A stretch of 64,000 bases of DNA from Calothrix sp. NIES-4101 (GTDB lineage Bacteria > Cyanobacteriota > Cyanobacteriia > Cyanobacteriales > Nostocaceae), in the NCBI GenBank assembly GCA_004296455.1, contig AP018277.1, positions 62,001 to 126,000 on the forward strand. The letters run 5' to 3'. Of this stretch, positions 45,285 through 55,201 are shown piece by piece. The number at the start of each line of letters is the position of its first letter. The first letter of the stretch is position 1. Below the pieces are notes generated by a model. That model did not search any database, was not told the DNA's origin, and worked only from the letters and a program-made list of their open reading frames with translations. The position numbers and the translations under genes were made by a program.

Positions 45285-46673
45285 CTCACATCTTGCACCT
45301 GGAAATATGAATGTCAAAACCATGACTACGTGCAAGGGGAGTTAGCCGTTGAATATCAAGTAAAAGAAGATACACAATTATATGTGGAAAAATAGATTCA
45401 AGGGCAGATTGTGCAGCCTGACCCCAATCAGGTGGCGATGCGCCCTGAAAATGGAGATAAGTCCAATGGGCAATGAGGTAAGCAGTCAGTGAAAGGATAA
45501 GCCAGCGATACATACCCAGCAGAGTCCCTTGCCCAAAACGGTGTAAGCCAAAACGATGCTTTGCAGTTTTAAACCACCCCTCAATCTGCCACCGACGCTT
45601 GCCCCACCACTTAAGAGTAGAAGCTTTAATTGGACGAGTAGACAAAACAAAGCGTTTTTCTAGTTTGCCATTATCGCGTTTTAAGTAATACCAAGAAACG
45701 GTAACGGGGAAATTTAAACCAAATAAATAAACCTGTTGACCCTGTTGATGTAAACGTCTTAAAAATCTGCCATCAGCCAACTTACGACTACTAGATACAC
45801 CTGTAACAGCATGATATTTAAGCCGACGTACACCCTCAAGGAATTCTACACTGCCAAAGGCTGTGTCAGCTAAAATAATTGTTTGAAAATGTTGAGTTAA
45901 AGAAAGAGGTAAACGTTTAACCAGTTTGAGCCCAAGCATTGCAGGGGAAGGAGTTCCCTTACCTCGCCAAACACGAAAACTCCAAGGAATGCGCCATTGT
46001 CCTATTACCAAATAAACTACGACTAGATGGAGACCACGCTTACCATTATAGACTTTGATTAAATCACTAAATTCTGGGAATTTGCCACGTTTTTCTAAAG
46101 TCGTCAGGTCAATAATTACTTGTAAAAATGGTCTGCGCCCTTTGCCTGATGACGATAATGAATTGATAACTTTTTGTAATACTGAAGAGCGAATTATCCG
46201 AATCATTTCCCTTGTTGACCAAGGATTGATATTTAAAAATCGACTGATTGCGCTTGGGGATTTTGTCTGACTATGTTCAGGTAATGGGTGTCCTTGTGCC
46301 TCTAAGAATAACGCCAACATCGCTTCTAGGTTATCTTTTTGGTACTGCGTCGGCATCAGTTCTTTGAGGGTGTACACTAAATCTTGGGCGTGAGCAAGCA
46401 TTTTCTTAGTGCTTTGTTTAATCAGATATTTCACGCCTTTTCTCTCATGTTTTCGGTTGCCAATGCAAATCTGACAATTTCATGGCGGTCATCCCCTTTG
46501 AAACGTACAGCATCTTAGCATCTGTTATTTTGGCATCCGAACCCGTAGTATTAGTTAGCTTGTAGTATTATTAATTACCTTTTTTTTGCTTTCGACAAGC
46601 CTTTGCTTCCTGTAAGATTTTGCATCATTATATTCGCTTTTACGTGTTTACACAGCTAGGTGCAAGATATGAG
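45285..46673 (-). mobile_element. IS4/IS701-like element, copy 2 (1389 bp)
   Basis: Same length and encoded protein as copy 1 (37570-38958), same orientation. The flanks do not form a 4-bp duplication, and comparison with the intact KfrA-like gene shows about 28 bp missing, so an adjacent deletion probably removed one target copy. Confidence 0.85.
45286..46434 (-). CDS. DDE transposase (IS4/IS701-like), copy 2
   Basis: 382 residues, the same protein sequence as copy 1. It appears intact and could provide transposase for both copies. Confidence 0.85.
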   Translation of the reverse strand: MKYLIKQSTKKMLAHAQDLVYTLKELMPTQYQKDNLEAMLALFLEAQGHPLPEHSQTKSPSAISRFLNINPWSTREMIRIIRSSVLQKVINSLSSSGKGRRPFLQVIIDLTTLEKRGKFPEFSDLIKVYNGKRGLHLVVVYLVIGQWRIPWSFRVWRGKGTPSPAMLGLKLVKRLPLSLTQHFQTIILADTAFGSVEFLEGVRRLKYHAVTGVSSSRKLADGRFLRRLHQQGQQVYLFGLNFPVTVSWYYLKRDNGKLEKRFVLSTRPIKASTLKWWGKRRWQIEGWFKTAKHRFGLHRFGQGTLLGMYRWLILSLTAYLIAHWTYLHFQGASPPDWGQAAQSALESIFPHIIVYLLLLDIQRLTPLARSHGFDIHISRCKM

Positions 46674-46958
46674 CAAGCGTAGGGATACTTCCGGTATTGG
46701 TTGGGAATTTAATCAGAAAACGGGATTGTATCATCCGGTTACTGGATAAGCTTCAATCCCGAACAGGCTGAAGAACAGCAGGTTAACACTCCCCCGTTTA
46801 GGATTCGTAAACAAGGGTGTAAGTGTGAGACTTCTTTCTGCCCTAATTAGCTAAAGCCTGGAATTCCCCCATAAACTGGGTTTCTCAAGAACGAATCGCA
46901 CTTGGTCATATCTCGGTTCAATAAAAAATGGGTTCTATAAGCAAAAGGGTGAAAGATT

Positions 46959-46996
46959 GGGAACTATAAAGTTGACGAATAAACTTTATAGTTCCC
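46959..46996. promoter_or_regulatory. 15-bp-arm hairpin just before the giant kinase start
   Basis: GGGAACTATAAAGTT (46959-46973) and AACTTTATAGTTCCC (46982-46996) are perfect inverted arms with an 8-nt loop, ending 7 bp before the ATG at 47004. In mRNA it would occupy the ribosome-binding region; as DNA it is an operator-like palindrome. Confidence 0.7.
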
Positions 46997-47003
46997 ACAA
47001 ACA

Positions 47004-50000
47004 ATGATTAGGTCTCAATTTCTACATGAATATGCTCTGAACGGTGTTATTAATACTGGTGTAACAACTAATATTTATCGTGCAACAAAACACGAGGGAA
47101 ATGTAACAGTAGTTATTAAAGTCCTTAAAGATGATTATCCTGCATTAGAAGCGATCGCCCGTCTCAAGCATGAATATGTGATCGCCGCAAATCTAGACCA
47201 TGAAAATATTGTCAAAATTTTACAGCTAGAAAACCAAGACAATTTCCACGCGATTGTATTTGAGGATTTTGGTGGTATTTCCCTAAAACAGTATTTGGAG
47301 AATGAACGAGCATCATTAAGGCTGACATTGCAAGTTGCAATCGCAATTACCAAAGCGCTTATTTATATTCATAGCCAAAATATTATTCACAAAGATATTA
47401 AGCCAGACAATATTATTATTGAAAACAAGCAAGATAATAATACATCAGATTTCCATCCGGTCATTAAACTCACCGATTTTAGTATTGCCTCCTGTCTAAG
47501 CACAGAAAATATTCAGCAAGCCAACCTCAACAAACTAGAAGGTACTCTTGCCTATATTTCTCCCGAACAAACGGGACGAATGAATCGTAATTTGGATTAT
47601 CGTAGCGATTTTTATTCTTTGGGAATTACATTGTATGAAATGTTAACGGGTCAAGTACCATTTATCAGTGATGACCCCTTAGAGTTAGTACATGCTCATA
47701 TTGCCCAACAACCTATTCCCATTCAAAAAATAAATCCAGATATTAATAATACAGTTTGTGCAATTATTGAAAAATTAATGGCAAAAAATGCCGAAGATAG
47801 ATATCAAAGTGGCAAAGGTTTACTCGCTGACTTAGAAAAATGCTGGGAGCAATTAGAAGTAAGTGGAACAATTATGGACTTCGTTCCCGGAGAGCTAGAG
47901 GTTGTTTCACAGTTATTTATTCCTCAGAAGTTATATGGTCGAGAATCCCAAATTCAGTTATTACTAAATGCTTTTGAAAAAACACTTTATGGCAACAGCG
48001 AATTAATATTAGTTTCAGGTTATTCTGGGATTGGTAAAACCGCATTAATTAATGAAGTTCACAAACCCATCTCTAGAACCAAAGGTCATTTTATTAGCGG
48101 TAAGTTTGACCAATTTAAACGAGATATTCCCTATTCAGCTTTGATGCAAGCTCTGTCTGGTTTGTGCGAACAATTACTAACAGAAAGTTCTGCACAATTA
48201 GAACTATGGCGACAAAAAATACAGGAAGCAGTTGGTAATAGTGGTCAAGTGATAATTGACCTGATTCCAGAGGTTGAGCTAATTATTGGTAAACAACCAG
48301 AAGCTTTACAGTTAGAAGCAACAGAATCCCAGAACCGTTTTAATTTAGTCTTCCAAAAATTCATAAAAGTTTTTGCTCAACCAGAACATCCATTAGTTAT
48401 ATTTCTAGATGATTTACAATGGTCTGATACTGCAACTTTAAAATTAATACAAACATTAATTGTAGATTCTCAAATTCAATTTTTATTAATCATCGGTGCT
48501 TACCGTAATAATGAGGTTAACTCAGTTCATCCCTTAGTCACGACAATTGGAGAAATAGAAAAAACTCACACTGTACATAATATTATTCTGGAACCTCTTG
48601 CCCAACATCATGTTTTAGACCTAGTGACAGATACTTTACACGGTCAAGCAAGCGATTGTGAGTCCCTTGCTAACTTAATTTTTGAAAAAACCGCAGGTAA
48701 TCCATTTTTTCTTGTTCAACTCTTACAAGTATTGAATCAAGAATTTCTACTTAGATTTGATTTTAATCAACAAAAGTGGTCTTGGGATATCAAAGAAATT
48801 ACAACATTTGGTGTCACCGATAAAACTGTTGTTGAATTGATGGTATCTCGGATTGAAAAGTTACCAAAATCAACTCAAGAAGTATTGCAATTAGCAGCTT
48901 GTATTGGCAATAAGTTTAATCTATATGTATTATCGATGGTGACTGAAGCCTCGATTTCCGAAACAGCATCTCGATTGAATCTAGCGCTTCAAGCTGGATT
49001 AATATTGCCATTAAGCGAAAACTATCGCATTCCTTTATTATTTGGCGAGCGCGAAAGAACTAATTCGTTTGATAGTAAACAAATTAGTTATAAATTTTTG
49101 CACGACCGCGTTCAGCAAGCTGCTTATTCCTTGATTCCAGAGAAGCACAAGCAAGCAACCCATTTGCGAATTGGACAACTCTTAAAAACATTAATCAGTC
49201 AGGAAGATTTGGAAAGCAATATTTTAGTTATTGTCAACCAACTAAATCTTGCCGTGCAGCTATTAAATACTGACAAAGAAAAATATGAGTTAGCTAGTTT
49301 GAATTTGATTGCAGGTAGAAAGGCGAAAAAAAATGCTGCATTTGCAGTAGCACTCAGATATTTCCATGTTGCTTTAAGTTTGTTGAGTATAAATGACTGG
49401 CAAGATAATTATGAATTTACTTTAGGTTTACATGTAGAAACGACAGAAGCTGAGTATTTATGTGGAAATTTCGATAAATCCCAAGAATTAGCCAGTATTT
49501 CATTATATAAGTGCCAAAATATTTTGGATCAAGTAGAGTTTTATGAAATACAAATTCAATCATACACGGCCAAAGGAGAGATTAAAAAGGCGCTAGAGAT
49601 AGGAGTGATTGCGTTGAAAAAGTTGGGCTTGAAACTACCAAAGCAAGCTACAAAAAATCACGTTTTATTCGCATTTGCTCAAACTAAATTAGTTTTATCT
49701 GGTAAAAAAATAGAAGATTTACTTTATTTGCCAGAAATGCAAGATCCTTATAAACTAGCAACGATGAAAATGCTAATGCTTATTACTCCTGTAGCTTCTC
49801 TATTAGGGTCATTACTACTTCCGGTAATGACACTAGCGATGGTTAGATTATCTGTTAAATATGGCAACAGCATATATTCAACCTATGCATATAGTGGCTA
49901 TGGTGCGGTACTATGCGATAAATTTGGAGATATAAATTTAGGCTATCGCTTTGCTCAATTAGGAATTCAACTAATTTCTAAGTTAAATGCTTATTCACTA

Positions 50001-52451
50001 AAAGCAAAAGTTTATATGCTCTACAATGCAATGGTTAAGCATTTTAAAGACCATATATCTCAAACTCTTCCTGAGCTAACTGAAGGAATGCAAAGCGGTA
50101 TTGAAACAGGAGATCTACTATTTTCCAGTTACAATGCTTATTGGTTGGTTCTAAATATATTTGTCTGTAACACCAATCTCGATATATTTATGAAAGAGAT
50201 TGACAAATATCTTGAATTTGTCAGTAACAATTTCAAACTTGAATCTGATATTGTATGGCTAAAAGTATTAAAACAAACTGTTTTAATACTTCAAAAATTA
50301 TCATTAAATCAAATTTATTCGACAGGCAATTACTTAAATACAAATGATTTGCTATCTCTATATAAAGATGATGCGTCGATAATGAGAATTGTTTGCTTTT
50401 GTAATACTCAAACAAGTTATATTTTTGGTGATTATAAAGCTGCTATCATTGCCGCACAAGAATCAGAAAAATATAGTGACTTAGGCTTTTTTGTGTATCT
50501 TGTTAACAATTTTTATTATTCTTTATCTTTGCTGGCTGATATCGGAAATATATCAAAACAAGACAAAAAAAAGTATCTACATCAAGTAAAAATAAACCAG
50601 AAAAAAATGAAACTTTGGGCATACTATGCTCCTTGTAACTTCCAACACAAGTATGATTTGGTAGAGGCGGAAATGGCTAGAGTATTGGATAAAAATAATC
50701 TAGCGAATGATTTATACGACCGTGCAATCGCCGGAGCAAAAGCAAATAATTTTATCGCCGAAGAAGCTTTGGCTAACGAATTGGCTGCGAAATTCTATAT
50801 CGAGCAAGGTAGAGATAAATTTGCCAAGGTTTACATGACAGATGCTTATTATAGTTATGCTAAATGGGAAGCTTTTGCAAAAGTCAAAGATTTGGAAGAT
50901 AATTATCCCGACTATATTATACGTGGTCAGGATGCTAAATCTTCAGAGACAAAAACAACGGCAGCTTCAACGAGTTACAGCCAAACTTTACCGTTAGACA
51001 CTTCAACTTTAATTAAATCATCTCTGATATTAAGTAGCGAAGTCGTTTTAGAAGAATTAATAGCAAAATTGATGCATCTAGTTAAAGTCAATGGGGGAGC
51101 GGAAAAAGTTTTCTTTATCGCTATACATGAAGACGAATTAGTTATTGAAGCTTCGTTAAACGAACAAAATGATATAGCGGTGTTACAACCCCTGACAATT
51201 GACATAAAAAACAATTCTCAAAATCTCCTACCTATATCTTTGGTGAATTATGTCAAACGAACTCAAAAGCCAATTGTTTTAGATGATGCAAATAACGCCA
51301 ATAATTTTAAAAATGATTCTTATATTATTGCCAATCAACCAAAATCAATTTTAGTATCTCCCATTATCCATAATGGCAAGATGAGCGGAATTCTATATTT
51401 AGAAAACAATCTAACTAACGGTGCATTTACTAAAGATAGACTGGAAATTTTGAAAGTATTATCAGCACAAGCGGCTGTATCTCTAGAAAATGCTCGTTTT
51501 TATTCCACACTGGAATCGCGAGTCCAAGAAAGAACCCAACAGTTGCAAGAAAAAAATCAGGAGTTGAAAGCTATTACTAAACAATTACAAACTACTTTAA
51601 AAGAGCTAAAACGCACTCAATCCCAACTAGTTCATAATGAGAAAATGTCTTCTCTAGGACAATTGGTTGCTGGTATAGCTCATGAAATCAATAATCCAAT
51701 TAATTTTATTTACGGTAACTTAGCTCATACTGCTAGCTATGTAGAGTCTTTGTTGGAATTGATAGATACGTATCAGGAAAATTGTGGGGATAACCCTGAA
51801 ATTTCTGACATGATTGAAGAAATTGACTTGTCCTACATTCGAGAAGATGTACCAAAACTACTTAATTCGATGCGAACTGGTGCAGCGCGTGTGCGAGATA
51901 TTGTCAAGTCGCTACGCATTTTCTCCCGTTTAGATGAGGCAAAAATTAAACAGGTCGATATTCATGAAAGTATCGATAGTACCCTAATGATTCTCATCCA
52001 AAGATTAGGAAATATTCAAGTTATCAAAGAATACGGTCAATTACCGGAGGTTAATTGTTACGCCGGGGAGCTAAACCAAGTTTTTCTCAATTTAATTACT
52101 AATGCAATTGATGCTATATCAGCCAAAACTAAAAGAGAAACTACCAGCATCTCTGATATTAAATCCGAGAACGAAAATATCCCGACAATTCGCATTACCA
52201 CTGAAGTTGCTAACGACAATAGAGTTATTATTCGTATTGCCGATAATGGAGTGGGAATAAGTGATGAGATAAAGCACAAAATATTTGACCCCTTCTTTAC
52301 GACTAAAGATGTTGGTCAAGGTACTGGCATGGGATTATCCATATGCTATCAAATTATTACCGAAAAGCATAAAGGGAGTTTAGAATTTATGTCTTCGCCA
52401 AAAGAAGGAACAACATTTATTATTAACATACCCTCTACAGTATCGGCTTAA
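47004..52451 (+). CDS. Ser/Thr kinase-ATPase-GAF-histidine kinase fusion (1815 aa)
   Basis: Residues about 10-270 are a Ser/Thr protein kinase (VVIKVLKD, IIHKDIKPDNIII; DFS replaces DFG in LTDFSIAS; LAYISPEQTGRMN). From about 310 a PknK-like AAA/STAND ATPase follows (YGRESQIQLLLNAF, Walker A GYSGIGKTALI, VIFLDDLQWSD), then a long helical TPR-like region (about 740-1300). A GAF domain spans about 1340-1500 (KSILVSPIIHNGKMSGILYLEN), then HisKA with [17 protein letters not shown] (His near 1560) and HATPase (NAIDAI, DNGVGI, GTGMGLS). Both kinase types appear catalytically complete. Such proteins are known in filamentous cyanobacteria; some are linked to stress or developmental regulation. It stands alone in its operon. 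Confidence 0.92.
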   Translation: MIRSQFLHEYALNGVINTGVTTNIYRATKHEGNVTVVIKVLKDDYPALEAIARLKHEYVIAANLDHENIVKILQLENQDNFHAIVFEDFGGISLKQYLENERASLRLTLQVAIAITKALIYIHSQNIIHKDIKPDNIIIENKQDNNTSDFHPVIKLTDFSIASCLSTENIQQANLNKLEGTLAYISPEQTGRMNRNLDYRSDFYSLGITLYEMLTGQVPFISDDPLELVHAHIAQQPIPIQKINPDINNTVCAIIEKLMAKNAEDRYQSGKGLLADLEKCWEQLEVSGTIMDFVPGELEVVSQLFIPQKLYGRESQIQLLLNAFEKTLYGNSELILVSGYSGIGKTALINEVHKPISRTKGHFISGKFDQFKRDIPYSALMQALSGLCEQLLTESSAQLELWRQKIQEAVGNSGQVIIDLIPEVELIIGKQPEALQLEATESQNRFNLVFQKFIKVFAQPEHPLVIFLDDLQWSDTATLKLIQTLIVDSQIQFLLIIGAYRNNEVNSVHPLVTTIGEIEKTHTVHNIILEPLAQHHVLDLVTDTLHGQASDCESLANLIFEKTAGNPFFLVQLLQVLNQEFLLRFDFNQQKWSWDIKEITTFGVTDKTVVELMVSRIEKLPKSTQEVLQLAACIGNKFNLYVLSMVTEASISETASRLNLALQAGLILPLSENYRIPLLFGERERTNSFDSKQISYKFLHDRVQQAAYSLIPEKHKQATHLRIGQLLKTLISQEDLESNILVIVNQLNLAVQLLNTDKEKYELASLNLIAGRKAKKNAAFAVALRYFHVALSLLSINDWQDNYEFTLGLHVETTEAEYLCGNFDKSQELASISLYKCQNILDQVEFYEIQIQSYTAKGEIKKALEIGVIALKKLGLKLPKQATKNHVLFAFAQTKLVLSGKKIEDLLYLPEMQDPYKLATMKMLMLITPVASLLGSLLLPVMTLAMVRLSVKYGNSIYSTYAYSGYGAVLCDKFGDINLGYRFAQLGIQLISKLNAYSLKAKVYMLYNAMVKHFKDHISQTLPELTEGMQSGIETGDLLFSSYNAYWLVLNIFVCNTNLDIFMKEIDKYLEFVSNNFKLESDIVWLKVLKQTVLILQKLSLNQIYSTGNYLNTNDLLSLYKDDASIMRIVCFCNTQTSYIFGDYKAAIIAAQESEKYSDLGFFVYLVNNFYYSLSLLADIGNISKQDKKKYLHQVKINQKKMKLWAYYAPCNFQHKYDLVEAEMARVLDKNNLANDLYDRAIAGAKANNFIAEEALANELAAKFYIEQGRDKFAKVYMTDAYYSYAKWEAFAKVKDLEDNYPDYIIRGQDAKSSETKTTAASTSYSQTLPLDTSTLIKSSLILSSEVVLEELIAKLMHLVKVNGGAEKVFFIAIHEDELVIEASLNEQNDIAVLQPLTIDIKNNSQNLLPISLVNYVKRTQKPIVLDDANNANNFKNDSYIIANQPKSILVSPIIHNGKMSGILYLENNLTNGAFTKDRLEILKVLSAQAAVSLENARFYSTLESRVQERTQQLQEKNQELKAITKQLQTTLKELKRTQSQLVHNEKMSSLGQLVAGIAHEINNPINFIYGNLAHTASYVESLLELIDTYQENCGDNPEISDMIEEIDLSYIREDVPKLLNSMRTGAARVRDIVKSLRIFSRLDEAKIKQVDIHESIDSTLMILIQRLGNIQVIKEYGQLPEVNCYAGELNQVFLNLITNAIDAISAKTKRETTSISDIKSENENIPTIRITTEVANDNRVIIRIADNGVGISDEIKHKIFDPFFTTKDVGQGTGMGLSICYQIITEKHKGSLEFMSSPKEGTTFIINIPSTVSA

Positions 52452-52459
52452 TAATTTTC

Positions 52460-52507
52460 AGATATAGCACTTCTAATTAACTTGTGAAAATTGAAGTGCT
52501 TATATCT
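52460..52507. terminator. Hairpin between convergent genes, probable bidirectional terminator
   Basis: AGATATAGCACTTC (52460-52473) pairs with GAAGTGCTTATATCT (52493-52507) with one bulge. It sits 9 bp after the giant kinase stop and downstream of the convergent SDR gene. There is no strong T-run. Confidence 0.5.
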
Positions 52508-52573
52508 GCAATTACTGTTTTCAATATTGAACAAATTTTACTGTGAATAGGAGAGGGGCTTCTGTACTCCTTA

Positions 52574-53338
52574 CTATTTAGCTGTATAGCCCCCATCTAT
52601 TAAAAGTGATGTTGCTGTAATATATGAAGCTTTTTCAGATGCAAGAAATAGAATCGCTTGAGCCACTTCTTGTGGTTGTCCTATACGTTTCATTGGAATT
52701 GTAGGGGCAATTTGATTGATAGCTTCTTCTGTTGTCAGACCTAGTGCATCAGCAAATTGTTGCGTTTGTAACGTCTCAATTGCACCTGGACATACACAAT
52801 TGACCCTAATGTTATCAGCAGCTAGGTCACAAGCCAAACTTCGGGTTAATTGTAGAACTGCTCCTTTGCTTGTGTTATACAATGCACATCCAGGAAAGGC
52901 AATCAAAGAAGCCATAGATGCTACATTGACAATGGCACCACCTCCACGTTTACGCATATGTGGAATAGCATATTTAGCACAAAAAGCATAGCCTTTAACA
53001 TTTATTCCTAAAACTTTATCCCAATCCAAATTTGAAGCTTCTTCAACAGAACCAATAGCTAAAATTCCAGCATTAGCAACCAAAATATCTATACTTTGCC
53101 ATTGATTAACAACATTTTTAATCCAATCTTTAACCTCACTTTCATTACTAACATCACAAGTGCAAAACATTGCATCACCACCACTATTTTTTATTTCCTC
53201 AAGTAGTGATAAACCACCAGTGGTATCAATATCAGCGATCGCCACCTTAGCACCCGCAGAGGCAAGAAGTTTAGCTGTCTCTCGACCAATACCGGAACTA
53301 CCCCCAGTAACTAGAGCTACTTTATTTGCTAGCTCCAT
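52574..53338 (-). CDS. Short-chain dehydrogenase/reductase
   Basis: 254 residues of classical SDR size. VTGGSSGIGRETAKLLASAGAKVAIADID is the NAD(P)-binding motif with an acidic residue favouring NAD(H); also LVANAGILA, the catalytic Ser region NVASMAS, YNTSKGA (Tyr-x3-Lys) and CVCPGAIETLQT. It is the last gene of a minus-strand run with an FMO-type monooxygenase, a diiron-like protein and a prenyltransferase, so it probably oxidises or reduces a pathway intermediate. Confidence 0.88.
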   Translation of the reverse strand: MELANKVALVTGGSSGIGRETAKLLASAGAKVAIADIDTTGGLSLLEEIKNSGGDAMFCTCDVSNESEVKDWIKNVVNQWQSIDILVANAGILAIGSVEEASNLDWDKVLGINVKGYAFCAKYAIPHMRKRGGGAIVNVASMASLIAFPGCALYNTSKGAVLQLTRSLACDLAADNIRVNCVCPGAIETLQTQQFADALGLTTEEAINQIAPTIPMKRIGQPQEVAQAILFLASEKASYITATSLLIDGGYTAK

Positions 53339-53396
53339 AAATTCAAAGTCCTTTTCAAATTAATTAAGACAAATTTATCTGCACAAAACATAAATT

Positions 53397-54935
53397 TTAC
53401 TGGTGAGTTGAAGAATGCTCGAATTGTAACTGCGATTTATCAGTTGAATATTCTATTTTTGAACCGTATAGCTTTTTTAATTCTTCACGCGCATTACTGT
53501 ATGCTTGAGAATCTAATGGCTTCATTATTGCTGCAAGCGAACCAGTTTGACGAGTAGGAAGTCCCATATCGGACATCAAAGTGTCTAAATAATGAAAAGT
53601 AGAAGAGAAGAAGCAAGTACCTCCATATCCTGCGTAGCCATTCTGCTTTCGCCATTCCAAATCAGCTTCCATTTCCGCAAGCATTTGATGGGTTCCTGGC
53701 TTCTTGATATTTCCTTTTAGAAATTGTACTAACCATAAAGCGCCTATGTCACTTGTTAAGGTTGCAGATAATCCTGCGTTGTAACCAACAAAAGCTAGAT
53801 TTGGAATTTGTGGATGAATTAAATTGCGGTACAAATGGAAATAGCCTTCATTATCAAGACATAATTGACGATATTTTTCTTCTAAAAAGGGTATAGCTTG
53901 TTTAAAGCCAGTACCAAATATTACAAGGTGCGGATTTAACTTTTCACCTGACGCTAATTCAATACCATCTTCGACAAATTTTGTAATTGATGTTTGATGA
54001 GGAATTATTTTATTGTTGCGAATATATTTATAGAAATTTTTAGGAGCAAAATTTATCTTAGCTACTATGGATTTTATAAGGGGTTTTTTGGGAACCAGAC
54101 CGCACGCATCTAGCCCAAAAGTATAGCGTATGATAAATTCTTGAAGTTTCCAAAATCCATTTACTAATGATTCCCCATGAGAATGCAACCACCTTTCAAT
54201 TAGATTTGGTTTGTATTTCGGTGTCATTGATTCTGCACAACGTGTCAAAAACAATTTTTTGGAGTTGATCAAGCCACAAAAAAATCTGGGAACTTTCCAG
54301 TCTGGTTGACGAAAAACAATATGGCATGACAAAGCATGTTCTACAGCTAACATAGCAATATCACAAGCTGACTTCCCGAAGCCAACAACTACTACATTTT
54401 TTCCTTCTAGTTGAGTCGTTGAATTAAATTCTGTACTATGTAAAACAGTACCACCATTTAACTTAAATTTGTCAATTCCCGGTATTTCGGGTAGATAAGG
54501 AATATGATTTACCCCGTTGCATATAACGACAAAATCAAAACACGATGTTTCTATGGTAGTTTTATCACATTTACGAGTTGTGACTTGCCAACCCTTATGT
54601 CCATTTTCTATAGCTTTTAAAGTAATTACTTCAGTACCATACTGTATTTTACTTAATAATTTAAAATGGTTTGCATATGATTCCAGGTAAGCATTGACTT
54701 GCTCACCCGATGGCCATTCTGGATAAGAATCGGGTAAAGGATAATCAGGATATGAGTACATCCTACCTGGTGTTTGAGTTCTAACATTTGGATAACGTCG
54801 TGACTTTTTCCAAACACCCCCCAAAGCATCCTGCTTTTCATAAACTAATACTTCATAACCTTCTTCTGTAAAGGTTTTAGCTGTTACTAAACCGCTGACA
54901 CCTGCTCCTATAACACAAACTCGTTGTACTACCAT
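53397..54935 (-). CDS. FMO-type flavin monooxygenase
   Basis: 512 residues. The FAD motif VIGAGVSGLVTAKTF (residues about 7-21) is followed by EKQDALGGVW, the FMO-like stretch TVLHSTEFNSTTQL, the NADPH-binding VVVVGFGKSACDIAML and LVIFGTGFKQAIPFL. It would insert one oxygen atom at a soft nucleophile or carbon. It is 58 bp upstream of the SDR gene. The 8-bp-duplicated MITE between it and the upstream diiron-like gene may affect co-transcription. Confidence 0.88.
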   Translation of the reverse strand: MVVQRVCVIGAGVSGLVTAKTFTEEGYEVLVYEKQDALGGVWKKSRRYPNVRTQTPGRMYSYPDYPLPDSYPEWPSGEQVNAYLESYANHFKLLSKIQYGTEVITLKAIENGHKGWQVTTRKCDKTTIETSCFDFVVICNGVNHIPYLPEIPGIDKFKLNGGTVLHSTEFNSTTQLEGKNVVVVGFGKSACDIAMLAVEHALSCHIVFRQPDWKVPRFFCGLINSKKLFLTRCAESMTPKYKPNLIERWLHSHGESLVNGFWKLQEFIIRYTFGLDACGLVPKKPLIKSIVAKINFAPKNFYKYIRNNKIIPHQTSITKFVEDGIELASGEKLNPHLVIFGTGFKQAIPFLEEKYRQLCLDNEGYFHLYRNLIHPQIPNLAFVGYNAGLSATLTSDIGALWLVQFLKGNIKKPGTHQMLAEMEADLEWRKQNGYAGYGGTCFFSSTFHYLDTLMSDMGLPTRQTGSLAAIMKPLDSQAYSNAREELKKLYGSKIEYSTDKSQLQFEHSSTHQ

Positions 54936-54983
54936 ATCTTAATCATTCAATTACAAATTACTATTTAGACAATCTTCTGCTTT

Positions 54984-55201
54984 GGCGTTGCTGAATCATA
55001 GTATAAATTTATATTTTTGATAGGATTAAACAACGATACTTTGCGTATATCCTACGGGAAGTCGCACTCCGTGCGTCCAATGCGTGAGCCTAATGTTAAA
55101 CTAAGCCAGCAAGTCACCTTGCTGACTCTGTTAACCATCCCTGAGTATTTCTACTCATCTAGGTTAAACGAATCGCACTCATCCCGCATTTATGCAACGC
55201 C
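54984..55201. mobile_element. 218-bp MITE of the GGCGTTGC family
   Basis: The ends are GGCGTTGC and GCAACGCC with an exact 8-bp duplication TCTGCTTT (54976-54983, 55202-55209). It cuts the last codons of the diiron-like gene. Without it and one target copy, that gene would end KAEDCLNSNL with a stop at 54951, only 15 bp before the FMO start. Confidence 0.85.

Larger units (their letters stand above)
44729..46749 (+). pseudogene. KfrA-like gene, copy 2, broken by three insertions
   Basis: The segments 44729-45056, 45184-45284 and 46674-46749 together match the intact gene at 22656-23258 with few substitutions. The start is replaced by the IS4-type fragment; a 125-bp MITE (45057-45181) interrupts after GNSY; and the IS copy (45285-46673) lies near the 3' end, with about 28 bp deleted next to it. 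The tail resumes at KRRDTSGIGWEF. Confidence 0.85.
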
